DNA of 64,000 bases from Burkholderiaceae bacterium (GTDB lineage Bacteria; Pseudomonadota; Gammaproteobacteria; Burkholderiales; Burkholderiaceae_F): the NCBI GenBank assembly GCA_017646335.1, contig JAGCMT010000018.1, forward strand, positions 1 through 64,000, written 5' to 3'. The position numbers and the translations under genes are program-made. The notes below the pieces were generated by a model. That model ran no database searches, was not told the origin of the DNA, and saw only the letters and a list, made by a program, of their open reading frames with translations. Positions 26,349 through 35,045 of this stretch are shown one piece after another. Numbering within the stretch: the first letter of the stretch is position 1; each line of letters starts with the position of its first letter.

Positions 26349-27626
26349 ATGGCTCACTGCACCTATCACAAAGAAATCATCGACATGCGTCACGACCTTC
26401 ACCGCTTCCCGGAAGAAGGTTGGACGGAATTCTGGACCACGGCTTACATTGCCAAGTATTTGCGTGGCTTGGGCATTGAAGTCTTGATGGGCGAAAAAGT
26501 CATTTCTCGTGAAAACTGTTTGGGTCGCAATCCCAAGTTGGTTGCCGAAGGGATCGAAGCCGCCAAGGCCAAAGGCGTTTGCGAATGCTTGCTCGAAGAA
26601 ATGCAAGAATTGACGGGGTGTGTTGCCGTCATCGATTCCGGCCGCCCCGGTCCGACGGTTGCATTGCGCTTTGACATCGACTGCGTCAATGTGTTGGAAA
26701 CGCGTGATCCTGCCCATCTTCCGGCCAAAGACGGTTGGATTTCCGAACGTGACGGTTTGATGCATGCTTGCGGTCACGACGCTCACGCCGCCACCGGTAT
26801 GGCCATTTGCCACTGGGCAAAAGAACATATCGATGAGCTCAACGGCAAACTCAAAGTGATCTTCCAACCGGCTGAAGAAGGCGTCCGCGGTGCCTCCGCC
26901 GTTGCCGCCAGCGGCATCGTTGACGATTGTGACTACTTCTTGACGAGCCACGTCTCCTTGATGGCCAAGTCCGGCGAAGTCTTGGCCTCTCCGATCAACT
27001 TCTTGTCGACCACGAAGTATGACGTGACCTTTACGGGTCGTCCCGCTCACGCCGGCATCGAACCGAACGCCGGTCGTAACGCATTGGCCGCCGCATGCCA
27101 TGCCGTGACGCAATTGCTCGGCATTTCTCGCCACGGTGGTGGTATGACGCGCGTTAACGTTGGTCGTTTGATTGCCGGCGAAGGCCGTAACGTCGTGCCG
27201 GTGAACGCCAAATTGGTGATGGAAGTTCGTGGCGAAACGGGCGAAATCAACCAATACATGTGTGACGAAACCGAAAACATCTGCCAAGGCGTGGCTAAGA
27301 GTTTCGGCGTGGACTACAAGATCGAAAAGATGGGCGCCGCCGTTGACCTCGTCAATGATGCTCCGTTGGTGACCATGCTCGACGAAGTCCTTGCTCAAAC
27401 CGAAGGCGTGACGACGGTCTTGCACGACATCAACTACGGTGGTTCCGAAGACGCCACGATTTTGGCCAAGCGCGTTCAAAGCCACGGCGGTCAAGCTTGC
27501 TACTTTGTCATGGGCGCAACGCGTCCGGCGGGCGGCCACCACACGGCCACGTTCGACTTTGACGAATCGACCTTGGCAACGGGCTTTGAAGTCTATGTCG
27601 GTATGGTCAAGAAGATGATGGGCTAA
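26349..27626 (+). CDS. M20 amidohydrolase, p-aminobenzoyl-glutamate hydrolase AbgA-like
   Basis: A 425-residue zinc peptidase of the M20D group. RRD-like RHDLHRFPEEGWTEF (14-28) and MHACGHDAHAATG (138-150) with Cys141 and His143, followed by FQPAEEGVRGA with Glu176-Glu177, match E. coli AbgA closely along the full length; AbgA with AbgB cleaves p-aminobenzoyl-glutamate. No AbgB or AbgT gene is present. The ATG has GGAG upstream. A paralogue lies at 62139. Another N-acyl amino acid could be the true substrate. Confidence 0.87.
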   Translation: MAHCTYHKEIIDMRHDLHRFPEEGWTEFWTTAYIAKYLRGLGIEVLMGEKVISRENCLGRNPKLVAEGIEAAKAKGVCECLLEEMQELTGCVAVIDSGRPGPTVALRFDIDCVNVLETRDPAHLPAKDGWISERDGLMHACGHDAHAATGMAICHWAKEHIDELNGKLKVIFQPAEEGVRGASAVAASGIVDDCDYFLTSHVSLMAKSGEVLASPINFLSTTKYDVTFTGRPAHAGIEPNAGRNALAAACHAVTQLLGISRHGGGMTRVNVGRLIAGEGRNVVPVNAKLVMEVRGETGEINQYMCDETENICQGVAKSFGVDYKIEKMGAAVDLVNDAPLVTMLDEVLAQTEGVTTVLHDINYGGSEDATILAKRVQSHGGQACYFVMGATRPAGGHHTATFDFDESTLATGFEVYVGMVKKMMG

Positions 27627-27659
27627 GCCTCATTTTCCTTTTGATCGCATTTCATGCAC

Positions 27660-27690
27660 AAAGCGCCCCAATCGGGGCGCTTTACTCTTT
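27660..27690 (+). terminator. Terminator after the abgA-like gene
   Basis: Very GC-rich stem aaagcgcccc / ggggcgcttt with loop aatc, then a T-rich tract. Confidence 0.88.
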
Positions 27691-27803
27691 TCCAAATCAA
27701 AAACTCATAGTAAAATTAATAGATTATTGTTCGAAGTGTTTCATTTTTAGCGAAATACTTCTGTTTCCAAATTCGAATTATTAGATTTTGAAGGATATCT
27801 TTC

Positions 27804-28526
27804 ATGGCTGGACACTCTAAATGGGCCAATATTCAACACCGTAAGGGCCGTCAAGACGCCAAGCGTTCCAATCTCTGGACGAAGGTCGTTCGTGAAATCA
27901 TGGTTGCCGCTCGTAACGGCGCCGACCCCGACACCAACTCCCGTTTGCGCTTGGCCCTTTTGAAGGCTCGCTCTGCTAACGTGCCCAAGGACACGATCAA
28001 GAACGCCATCTTGAAGGGTTCCGGTCAGCTCGAAGGCGTCAGCTACGAAGAAATCCGCTACGAAGGTTACGGTATCGGCGGTGCAGCCGTGATGATCGAT
28101 ACGGCTACGGACAACCGTACGCGTACGGTGGCTGACGTTCGCCACATCTTGAGCAAGAATGGCGGCAACCTCGGTACCGACGGTTGCGTGTCCTTCATGT
28201 TTAAGCACTGCGGTCAATTCTTCTTCGCCCCGGGCGTGACGACCGAAGAAGTCGTGATGGACGTGGCTTTGGAAGCCGGCGCTGAAGACGTGATCGTTGA
28301 CGACGAAGGCGGTATCGAAGTCATCTGCGAACCGAACGCTTTCGAAGATGTCAACACGGCATTCGAAGCTGCCGGTTTGAAGCCGGAAATGGCTGAAGTG
28401 ACGATGAAGGCCTTGAACGAAACGGAATTGACGGGCGAAGATGCTGAACGCATGCAACGCCTGATCGACGCCTTGGAAGACTTGGACGACGTCCAACAAG
28501 TCTACACGACGGCTGTCATGGACTAA
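27804..28526 (+). CDS. yebC: YebC/PmpR-family regulatory protein
   Basis: A 240-residue protein of the YebC/PmpR/TACO1 family. The invariant start [18 protein letters not shown] is present, then [12 protein letters not shown] and an acidic C-terminal half with DDVQQVYT at the end. Members act as transcription regulators or help ribosomes at poly-proline stretches. In many betaproteobacteria yebC stands directly before purD, as here. The codons are highly biased. Confidence 0.95.
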   Translation: MAGHSKWANIQHRKGRQDAKRSNLWTKVVREIMVAARNGADPDTNSRLRLALLKARSANVPKDTIKNAILKGSGQLEGVSYEEIRYEGYGIGGAAVMIDTATDNRTRTVADVRHILSKNGGNLGTDGCVSFMFKHCGQFFFAPGVTTEEVVMDVALEAGAEDVIVDDEGGIEVICEPNAFEDVNTAFEAAGLKPEMAEVTMKALNETELTGEDAERMQRLIDALEDLDDVQQVYTTAVMD

Positions 28527-28535
28527 TCGCTCGGT

Positions 28536-28557
28536 AAAGAGTCCTTCGGGACTCTTT
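28536..28557 (+). terminator. Hairpin between yebC and purD
   Basis: Perfect nine-base stem aaagagtcc / ggactcttt capped by a ttcg tetraloop. No T-run beyond the stem, so it may be only a partial terminator before purD. Confidence 0.5.
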
Positions 28558-28596
28558 GCTATATGCAAAATCATTGATTCTTTCGGAGAAATTGTT

Positions 28597-29874
28597 ATGA
28601 AGATCTTAGTTGTCGGTAGCGGTGGTCGCGAACACGCTCTTGCTTGGCGTTTGGCTCAAGACGAACGCGTCGAAGTCGTCTACGTGGCTCCGGGTAATGC
28701 CGGCACGGCTTTGAGCGAAAAGCTCGAAAACGTGGCAGAAAACGATTTGGAAAAGTTGGCTCAATTCGTTCAAGACAATGACGTTGCTTTCACGCTCGTT
28801 GGTCCGGAAGCCCCGTTGGCTGCCGGTATCGTTGACCTTTTCCGCGCTAAGGGCTTGAAGATCTTTGGCCCGACGAAGGCTGCCGCTCAACTCGAAAGCT
28901 CCAAGGATTTCGCTAAGGCCTTCATGAAGCGTCACGGCGTGCCGACCGCTGAATACGAAACGTTCACGGAAACGGCTGCAGCTCACGCCTACGTCGAAGC
29001 CAAGGGCGCTCCGATCGTCATTAAGGCTGACGGTTTGGCCGCCGGTAAGGGCGTTGTCGTTGCCATGACGCTCGAAGAAGCTCACGAAGCCATCGACATG
29101 ATGCTTGAAGGCAACACCTTCGGCTCTGCCGGCGCTCGTGTCGTGATCGAAGAATTCTTGGAAGGTGAAGAAGCCAGTTTCATCGTGATGGTCGACGGTA
29201 AGAACGTCTTGCCGATGGCCACGAGCCAAGACCACAAGCGCCTTTTGGACCAAGACAAGGGCCCGAACATGGGTGGCATGGGTGCTTATTCTCCGGCTCC
29301 GGTCGTGACCGATGAAGTCTATGCCAAGGCAATGAATGAAATCATCCTCCCGACGGTCCAAGGCATGGAAAAGGACGGCATCCCCTTCACGGGCTTCCTC
29401 TATGCCGGCTTGATGATCGGCAAGGATCGCGAAGGCGCCTTGACCGTGAAGACGTTGGAATTCAACTGCCGCTTCGGTGACCCGGAAACGCAACCGATCA
29501 TGTCTCGCATGAAGTCCTCTTTCGTGGACTTGGTTGACGCCGGTATCGAAGGCCGCTTGGACCAAGTCCAAGTCGAATGGGACAGCCGCTTTGCTTTGGG
29601 CGTGGTCTGTGCCGCTCGCGGTTATCCGGACAGCCCCGAAAAGGGTGCCGTTATCACGCAATTGCCGGCCAACACGGACGACTTGAAGGTCTTCCACGCC
29701 GGCACGAAGGCTGTTGACGGTCAAGCCACGGTCTCCGGCGGTCGCGTTTTGTGTGTGGTCGGTCTTGGTGAAGACGTTCGTGCGGCAGCTGCTCAAGCTT
29801 ACGCCGGCGTTGAACAAGTCAAGTTCGAAGGCATGCAATTCCGCCGCGACATCGGCTACCGTGCAATGAAGTAA
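28597..29874 (+). CDS. purD: Phosphoribosylamine-glycine ligase (GAR synthetase)
   Basis: ATP-grasp enzyme that joins glycine to phosphoribosylamine in purine synthesis. The 425-residue protein begins with the classic MKILVVGSGGREHAL and has KADGLAAGKGV near 146-156 (ATP-binding), MGGMGAYSP near 225-233 and NCRFGDPETQ near 289-298. A Shine-Dalgarno GGAG stands about nine bases before the ATG. Length and motif order are normal. Confidence 0.97.
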   Translation: MKILVVGSGGREHALAWRLAQDERVEVVYVAPGNAGTALSEKLENVAENDLEKLAQFVQDNDVAFTLVGPEAPLAAGIVDLFRAKGLKIFGPTKAAAQLESSKDFAKAFMKRHGVPTAEYETFTETAAAHAYVEAKGAPIVIKADGLAAGKGVVVAMTLEEAHEAIDMMLEGNTFGSAGARVVIEEFLEGEEASFIVMVDGKNVLPMATSQDHKRLLDQDKGPNMGGMGAYSPAPVVTDEVYAKAMNEIILPTVQGMEKDGIPFTGFLYAGLMIGKDREGALTVKTLEFNCRFGDPETQPIMSRMKSSFVDLVDAGIEGRLDQVQVEWDSRFALGVVCAARGYPDSPEKGAVITQLPANTDDLKVFHAGTKAVDGQATVSGGRVLCVVGLGEDVRAAAAQAYAGVEQVKFEGMQFRRDIGYRAMK

Positions 29875-29905
29875 TCGGTAAAATCACTTTTACCGATTAA
29901 AACCT

Positions 29906-29938
29906 AAGGCCTTCGATTGATTCGAAGGCCTTTGTTTT
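29906..29938 (+). terminator. Terminator after purD
   Basis: Eleven-base stem aaggccttcga / tcgaaggcctt with a five-base loop and T-rich tail; a second small inverted repeat (atcggtaaaa / ttttaccgat) lies just before it. Confidence 0.85.
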
Positions 29939-29956
29939 CACACGAGGTGGTCTTCA

Positions 29957-30568
29957 ATGCAAAAAATCGGTCTTTTTGGCGGCACTTTCAATCCCGTGCA
30001 TTCGGCTCATGTCGAATTGGCACGTTGTGCGATTGAAAAGCTGGCACTTGATCGCCTTTTCTGGATTCCTTGCAAACCCTGGCAAAAGGCCGGACTTGCT
30101 ATCGAGTCGGGCGAGCGACGTTGTGCCATGATCGATTTGGTAATTAAAAACGATCCCCGTATGGCCGTTGATACCTGCGAAATCGATCGCATCGGAGACA
30201 CCTACACCATCGATACGATTCGGGAATTTCAAACACGATACCCGAGCAGTGAAATCTTCTTTTTAATGGGCGGCGATCAGTGGACGAATTTCCACACGTG
30301 GAAATCATGGCAAGACGTTTTACAGTCCACACGTTTAGTCATCGTCTCCCGTAACGGTGAACGCGCTCGCTGTTGCGAAGCCGTTCAAACTTTTTTAGAT
30401 CAAGAAAAAATCGACATTCAGTATTTGGATATGCCTGCCATGGCAGTGAGCAGTCAAGAAATTCGAGACATCATTGCCAAAGACGGTTCGAGATTCGATA
30501 AACTTGCAGGGAAACTTCCCCGAGACGTTATTGAATACATTGCCACGTTCGGGCTTTATCAAAAATAA
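29957..30568 (+). CDS. nadD: Nicotinate-nucleotide adenylyltransferase
   Basis: Transfers AMP from ATP to nicotinate mononucleotide in NAD synthesis. The 203-residue protein has the nucleotidyltransferase motif GLFGGTFNPVHSAH at 5-18 and the second motif SSQEIRD near 167-173. GAGGTGG lies ahead of the ATG. First gene of a tight plus-strand run nadD-rsfS-rlmH-maf-CHR-CHR-rarD. Confidence 0.95.
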   Translation: MQKIGLFGGTFNPVHSAHVELARCAIEKLALDRLFWIPCKPWQKAGLAIESGERRCAMIDLVIKNDPRMAVDTCEIDRIGDTYTIDTIREFQTRYPSSEIFFLMGGDQWTNFHTWKSWQDVLQSTRLVIVSRNGERARCCEAVQTFLDQEKIDIQYLDMPAMAVSSQEIRDIIAKDGSRFDKLAGKLPRDVIEYIATFGLYQK

Positions 30569-30577
30569 GGTTATTAA

Positions 30578-30991
30578 ATGGATATTCGTAAATTGCAACG
30601 CGTCATCGTTGACGCACTCGAAGACGTCAAAGCTCAAGACATCGTGGTTTACAACACGAAGCACTTAACGAGCGAATTTGAACGCGTCATCATCGCTTCC
30701 GGCTCTTCCAACCGCCAAACGCGCGCTTTGGGCTACAACGTCGCAGCTGACGTGAAGGCTGCCGGCGGTGACGTTTTGAGCGTCGAAGGCACGGACTCCG
30801 GCGAATGGGTGCTCGTTGACTGCGGCGCTGCTGTCGTTCACATCTTGCAACCGGCAATGCGTGAATACTACAACCTCGAAGAAATCTGGGGTGGTAAGAA
30901 GGTCCGCATGAAGATGGCTGCTGACAAGGCTGCCGAACATGCCAAGAAGCTTGGTTTGAACCGCGTTGAAATCGTCGACGAAGAAGAATAA
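30578..30991 (+). CDS. rsfS: Ribosomal silencing factor RsfS
   Basis: Binds uL14 on the large ribosomal subunit and blocks subunit joining during starvation. The 137-residue protein begins VDALEDVKAQDIVVYNTKH-like (residues 11-29), has GDVLSVEGTDSGEWVLVDCG in the middle and YYNLEEIWG near 97-105, all typical. It starts nine bases after nadD and ends three bases before rlmH. The acidic EEE tail is usual. Confidence 0.95.
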   Translation: MDIRKLQRVIVDALEDVKAQDIVVYNTKHLTSEFERVIIASGSSNRQTRALGYNVAADVKAAGGDVLSVEGTDSGEWVLVDCGAAVVHILQPAMREYYNLEEIWGGKKVRMKMAADKAAEHAKKLGLNRVEIVDEEE

Positions 30992-30994
30992 TCA

Positions 30995-31462
30995 ATGAAA
31001 ATCACCATTGTCGCTGTCGGGCTTCGTCAACCGGATTGGGCTGACGAAGCCATGAAAGATTACCTCGGACGATTCCCCAAAGATTGGTCGGTAACGGTCA
31101 AAGCCGTCAAGCCTGAGACGCGTGCCGGTCAAACCACGGCCAAGATTATGGAATCCGAAGCCGAGCGTATCCGTGCGGCCATCCCTCAAGGCTCTTTGGT
31201 TGTTGCCATGGACGAACGAGGTCATGACTGGACCACCGTTCAGTTTTCTCAAAAGATCCGTCAATGGCGCGACAACGGCGAATCCGTCACTTTCTTGATC
31301 GGTGGCGCCGACGGTCTCGATCCCGATTTGAAGGCTAGCGCACGTCAATTGATGCGTTTGTCCTCCATGACGTTACCGCACGCCATGGCTCGTGTTTTGT
31401 TGGCCGAACAAATCTATCGCGCATTCTCTATTTTGACCAATCACCCCTACCATCGTGTCTAA
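30995..31462 (+). CDS. rlmH: 23S rRNA (pseudouridine-1915-N3)-methyltransferase
   Basis: SPOUT methyltransferase acting on pseudouridine 1915 in helix 69 of the assembled ribosome. The 155-residue protein has DERGHDWTTVQFS near 72-84, the knot motif FLIGGADG near 99-106, and ends NHPYHRV, the near-invariant RlmH C-terminus. It overlaps the maf start by eight bases. Confidence 0.96.
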   Translation: MKITIVAVGLRQPDWADEAMKDYLGRFPKDWSVTVKAVKPETRAGQTTAKIMESEAERIRAAIPQGSLVVAMDERGHDWTTVQFSQKIRQWRDNGESVTFLIGGADGLDPDLKASARQLMRLSSMTLPHAMARVLLAEQIYRAFSILTNHPYHRV

Positions 31463-32066
31463 GATTTATCTCGCCAGCAAAAGTCCTCGCCGCAAGGAAA
31501 TTCTTGCGGGCCTTGGCATTGAATTCGATGTGGTTGCCGTCAACGACCATACGTTGCTCAATTTTGCGGGCGATGAAGAACAGCACCCGGGTGAAGCCCC
31601 TGAAGACTATGTCATCCGTACGGCTTGTGATAAAGCGCGAGCCGTTTTGATGAAAATCGAAGCCGACGGTTTGGAAAAGCGCCCGGTACTGGCAGCAGAC
31701 ACCACCGTGATCGTTAACGGTGAAATTCTTGGCAAGCCCAAGGATCGTCACGAAGCCGAGGCTTTTTTACGAGCCATGGCCGGCACCTACCATGAAGTTC
31801 GAACGGCCGTTGTTGTCGGTACCGATCCCGAACACTTAGTGAGCGATGTCAGTGTCTCGCGCGTTTGGTTCAAAGCACTCACCGAGGAAGAAATTGCCGC
31901 TTACACGGCAACAAACGAACCTTACGACAAAGCCGGTGGTTACGGCATTCAAGGCTTGGCCGGTCTTTTCATCGAAAAAATCGAAGGCTCATACACGGGC
32001 ATTATGGGTTTACCGGTTTTTGAAACCGCTCGTCTTTTAAAACCCTTTGGCGTAAAGGTGCTTTGA
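31455..32066 (+). CDS. Maf-family nucleoside triphosphate pyrophosphatase
   Basis: A 203-residue house-cleaning pyrophosphatase that hydrolyses non-canonical or pyrimidine nucleotides. It starts YLASKSPRRKEIL (residues 5-17), with the AADTTV motif near 75-80 and GYGIQG near 158-163. The start is a GTG within the last codons of rlmH, an eight-base overlap pointing to translational coupling. Which Maf subgroup (YhdE or YceF) it belongs to is not resolved here, although the neighbourhood favours YhdE. Confidence 0.93.
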   Translation: MSKIYLASKSPRRKEILAGLGIEFDVVAVNDHTLLNFAGDEEQHPGEAPEDYVIRTACDKARAVLMKIEADGLEKRPVLAADTTVIVNGEILGKPKDRHEAEAFLRAMAGTYHEVRTAVVVGTDPEHLVSDVSVSRVWFKALTEEEIAAYTATNEPYDKAGGYGIQGLAGLFIEKIEGSYTGIMGLPVFETARLLKPFGVKVL

Positions 32067-32641
32067 TGAACGAGCCGCGCCCAGCCCCCAAAAGTTGTTG
32101 GGAACTCTTTACGACGTTCTTCTGGGTCGCCATGCAAGCTTTCGGCGGCGCCTTAGCCATCACAAAACAAACCCTCATCGATCACAAACGTTGGTACACG
32201 AAGGAAGAGTACGTGGAGATGCTCACGCTCGTGCAAACGCTTCCCGGCCCCAACAACTGCAAAATCATCATCATGACGGGCGATCGATACTTCGGACTCA
32301 AAGGCGCCTTCATGGGCCTTTTGGGTTTTACGATCGTTCCGTTAACCAGTGTCATTACACTGAGCTACTTCATGAGCGATTTTTTAGCCAATGAAGTCAT
32401 CGTCGGCATCCTGAAGGGCGTTTTAGCCGCTGTCGCCGGTTTGTCAATCGGTACGGCGCTGTCACTTTCGGAAAACTTTTACAAACATCCGTTAGGTAGC
32501 GCTTTGTGGTTGACGGGCGCCGGCATTACCTTCGTTTCGATCGCGATTTTCCGCGTGCCGCTTTTGGTCGTTTTGTTGGTAATCGGTGTTCCTTGGGTCA
32601 TCCTGACTCATCGAGCCATGAAGAAAAAGGGCATGATATGA
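32066..32641 (+). CDS. CHR (chromate transporter) family protein, first half
   Basis: A 191-residue membrane protein with the N-terminal CHR motif FGGALAITKQ near 26-35 and LPGPNNCK near 59-66, the position of the conserved PGP. About five hydrophobic helices. Short-chain CHR proteins work as pairs made from adjacent genes; the partner overlaps by four bases. Known members export chromate in exchange for sulfate, but many have other roles. The start shares one base with the maf stop. Confidence 0.83.
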   Translation: MNEPRPAPKSCWELFTTFFWVAMQAFGGALAITKQTLIDHKRWYTKEEYVEMLTLVQTLPGPNNCKIIIMTGDRYFGLKGAFMGLLGFTIVPLTSVITLSYFMSDFLANEVIVGILKGVLAAVAGLSIGTALSLSENFYKHPLGSALWLTGAGITFVSIAIFRVPLLVVLLVIGVPWVILTHRAMKKKGMI

Positions 32642-33165
32642 CCGATTGGGATTTCATCATCGAACTTTTTCTGAAATTCACGCAACTCGGTGCTCTCTGT
32701 ATCGGGGGCTACAGCACGGTGTTAGCCGATCTTCAACGTTACCTGGTTCTCGATCACGGCTATTTGACTCATCGTGAGTTTTCCAGCGCCGTTGCCGTCG
32801 GTCAGGCATCCCCTGGCCCGAATTACCTTTTGGTCGTTATCCTCGGTTGGCTTGTTGCCGGCACGTGGGGCGTTGTCGCCGCCTTCGTCGGTACCACCAT
32901 CCCCTATTTGACGTTAACGTTGTTCGCTTCACGCTTCGGTCAACATTACCAAAACCATCCGTGGCTTCTCGCTTATAAAAAAGGCTTGAGCCCCATAGCG
33001 ATTGCACTGCTGTGCTCTTCGGGCTTTGTGTTGATTTCCGGCGAACTCTCAATCGGTGTCGCCTTGATTACTTTTGTCAGTACGATTCTGGTTTGGAAAA
33101 CCAAAGTACGCATGATTTGGCTTTTGATTGCCGGTGGTGCCATCGGTGCGACGGGAGTTTTATGA
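32638..33165 (+). CDS. CHR (chromate transporter) family protein, second half
   Basis: A 175-residue membrane protein with GALCIGGYSTVLADLQRYL-like N-terminus (residues 16-34) and GQASPGPNYLL near 54-64, the mirror of the partner's PGP motif. Start by ATGA overlap with the first half; the longer frame upstream is not conserved. The pair would form one two-domain transporter. Its link with the nadD-maf operon is unusual: other betaproteobacteria often have RNase G at that place (recalled, not checked). Confidence 0.83.
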   Translation: MTDWDFIIELFLKFTQLGALCIGGYSTVLADLQRYLVLDHGYLTHREFSSAVAVGQASPGPNYLLVVILGWLVAGTWGVVAAFVGTTIPYLTLTLFASRFGQHYQNHPWLLAYKKGLSPIAIALLCSSGFVLISGELSIGVALITFVSTILVWKTKVRMIWLLIAGGAIGATGVL

Positions 33166-34061
33166 TGATCGGGGGCTTGGTCTGTGTATTGTCGGCCTAT
33201 CTGTTGTGGGCTCTTTTCCCGCTGTACTTCAAAGCGCTCGATTGCGTCTCCGCACTTGAAATCCTCTCGCATCGGATCGTTTGGTCGCTCGTTTTTGCCG
33301 TCATCGTGCTCTTTTTCTTGCGTCGATGGCAATGGATTCGCCAATTACGATTGGCTCCTAAAATCTTCGTCTACTTTGCAGCCTCCTCGCTTCTCATTGC
33401 CGTCAATTGGGGTACTTACATCTATGCGGTATTAAGCGGCGTGGTAATTGACGCGAGTTTCGGCTATTTCATCAACCCTCTGGTCACGGTATTACTCGGT
33501 GCCGTTTGCCTTCGAGAAAAGCTTCGCCCTACTCAATGGTTCTGCGTGGCGATCGCGGCCGCGGCCGTCCTATTTTTAACAATCGCTCGTGGCAACCTTC
33601 CTTTGATCAGTTTGGTACTGGCCACGTCGTTCGGTTTGTACGGTCTCGTTCGCAAAATCGCTCCATTGGGCTCATTGGAAGGTTTTTCGCTCGAATCGGC
33701 CATGCTTTTTCCGTTTGCGCTCGGTTACCTCGTTTACTTGGCCTTGACCGGCGAGATGGTCTTTTTAAACCACTCGGCCTACATTGACTGGTTACTGTTG
33801 GCTGCCGGCCCCATCACGGCGGTTCCGCTTTTACTTTTTGCTTCGGGTGCTCGTCGCATTCCCTACTCCATCTTGGGTATTACCCAATACTCGTCGCCCA
33901 CGATTCAGTTTTTTATGGCCATTTATGTCTTCAACGAACCGCTTTCAATGACGCAGTTGTTTGCATTCGGTCTCATCTGGGTTGCCGTTGCGCTCTTTAC
34001 CGCAGAAAGCATCGTTTGGTATCGCAAATTAAAAAAGACGCAAATCGAAAAAGCGAGCTAA
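33162..34061 (+). CDS. rarD: RarD-type EamA transporter
   Basis: A 299-residue inner-membrane protein with ten hydrophobic helices in two EamA repeats. The start GGLVCVLSAYLLWALFPLYF-like is typical of RarD, followed by LEILSHRIVWS near 31-41 and GYFINPLVTVLLG near 105-117. RarD was described as a chloramphenicol-sensitivity protein; the physiological substrate is not known. Two adjacent ATG codons (33162 and 33165) follow GGGAG; the second has the better spacing. It overlaps the CHR stop. Confidence 0.88.
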   Translation: MMIGGLVCVLSAYLLWALFPLYFKALDCVSALEILSHRIVWSLVFAVIVLFFLRRWQWIRQLRLAPKIFVYFAASSLLIAVNWGTYIYAVLSGVVIDASFGYFINPLVTVLLGAVCLREKLRPTQWFCVAIAAAAVLFLTIARGNLPLISLVLATSFGLYGLVRKIAPLGSLEGFSLESAMLFPFALGYLVYLALTGEMVFLNHSAYIDWLLLAAGPITAVPLLLFASGARRIPYSILGITQYSSPTIQFFMAIYVFNEPLSMTQLFAFGLIWVAVALFTAESIVWYRKLKKTQIEKAS

Positions 34062-34092
34062 AATTACGGGATTATCTTTCGGAAGAAATATC

Positions 34093-34722
34093 ATGTCCCA
34101 AACGAAAGCAGGTTGTTTATTCCTTGTGACTGCACCGTCGGGTGCCGGTAAGTCTTCTTTGGTCGCCCAACTTTTGGCCGCAGACAATGAAATCAACTTA
34201 TCGATCTCTCACACCACGCGCAGTCCGCGTCCCGGTGAAGTCAACGGTCGTGAATACCATTTTGTGACCGTTGAAGAATTTGAGACCATGCGAGAAAACA
34301 ATGATTTTCTTGAATGGGCTTACGTCCACGGCAACTACTACGGTACGTCCCGAAAGTGGATTGAAGAACAGTTGGAAGCCGGTCGCGATGTCCTTTTGGA
34401 AATTGACTGGCAAGGTGCCTTGCAAGTCAAGCGCATGTTCCCCGACGTGATCGGCATTTTCATCTTGCCGCCTTCCGTTGATGCTTTGCGTGCCCGTTTG
34501 AATAACCGCGCAACGGACTCCGAAGAAGTCATCGCCCGTCGCTTGGCCGGTGCCGGTGCCGAGATGGTGCATGCAGGACAGTTCGACTACGTTATAATTA
34601 ACGAAGATTTCGAACGTGCAACCCACGATTTGATTGCAGTCGTTCGCGCTGCTCGCTTGCAATTTAAGGTGCAAGCCTTGCGTTCGAGCTGTACGTTTAA
34701 ACGTTTAGGCATTCCCCACTGA
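34093..34722 (+). CDS. gmk: Guanylate kinase
   Basis: Phosphorylates GMP to GDP. The 209-residue protein has the P-loop APSGAGKSS (14-22), the GMP-binding [17 protein letters not shown] segment near 41-57 and IDWQGALQV near 103-111. GGAAG precedes the ATG. First gene of the classic gmk-rpoZ-spoT group, which ties GTP supply to ppGpp. Confidence 0.96.
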   Translation: MSQTKAGCLFLVTAPSGAGKSSLVAQLLAADNEINLSISHTTRSPRPGEVNGREYHFVTVEEFETMRENNDFLEWAYVHGNYYGTSRKWIEEQLEAGRDVLLEIDWQGALQVKRMFPDVIGIFILPPSVDALRARLNNRATDSEEVIARRLAGAGAEMVHAGQFDYVIINEDFERATHDLIAVVRAARLQFKVQALRSSCTFKRLGIPH

Positions 34723-34757
34723 TAGTGGAATGTGTTTTTTTATTTTTAAGAGATATC

Positions 34758-34961
34758 ATGGCTCGCGTTACTGTTGAAGATTGCTTGAAGAAGATCCCGA
34801 ACCGTTTTGAAATGGTTTTGTCCGCTGCCGCTCGTGCACGCCAATTGTCCTCCGGTACGGTTCCCCGTGTCGACTCCAAGGACAAGCCGACCGTTGTGGC
34901 ATTGCGTGAAATCGCTGCCGGCGCAACGACCAAGGAAGAAATGCTCAAGCGTATTTCCTAA
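34758..34961 (+). CDS. rpoZ: RNA polymerase omega subunit
   Basis: A 67-residue subunit that helps assemble RNA polymerase and forms part of a ppGpp-binding site. The start [19 protein letters not shown] is the standard omega N-terminus, followed by AARARQL and [12 protein letters not shown] lies before the ATG; a longer in-frame start is not conserved. A terminator follows, so spoT is partly uncoupled. Confidence 0.96.
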   Translation: MARVTVEDCLKKIPNRFEMVLSAAARARQLSSGTVPRVDSKDKPTVVALREIAAGATTKEEMLKRIS

Positions 34962-34969
34962 TTAACACA

Positions 34970-35012
34970 AAAAGCGAAGTTCTCTCCGCACGGAAGGGCT
35001 TCGCTTTTTTGT
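34970..35012 (+). terminator. Terminator between rpoZ and spoT
   Basis: Ten-base stem aaaagcgaag / cttcgctttt with a 19-base loop, then six T. Confidence 0.82.
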
Positions 35013-35045
35013 CTTTAGCACGACCGTGCCGAAAGGTTCCGTTGT

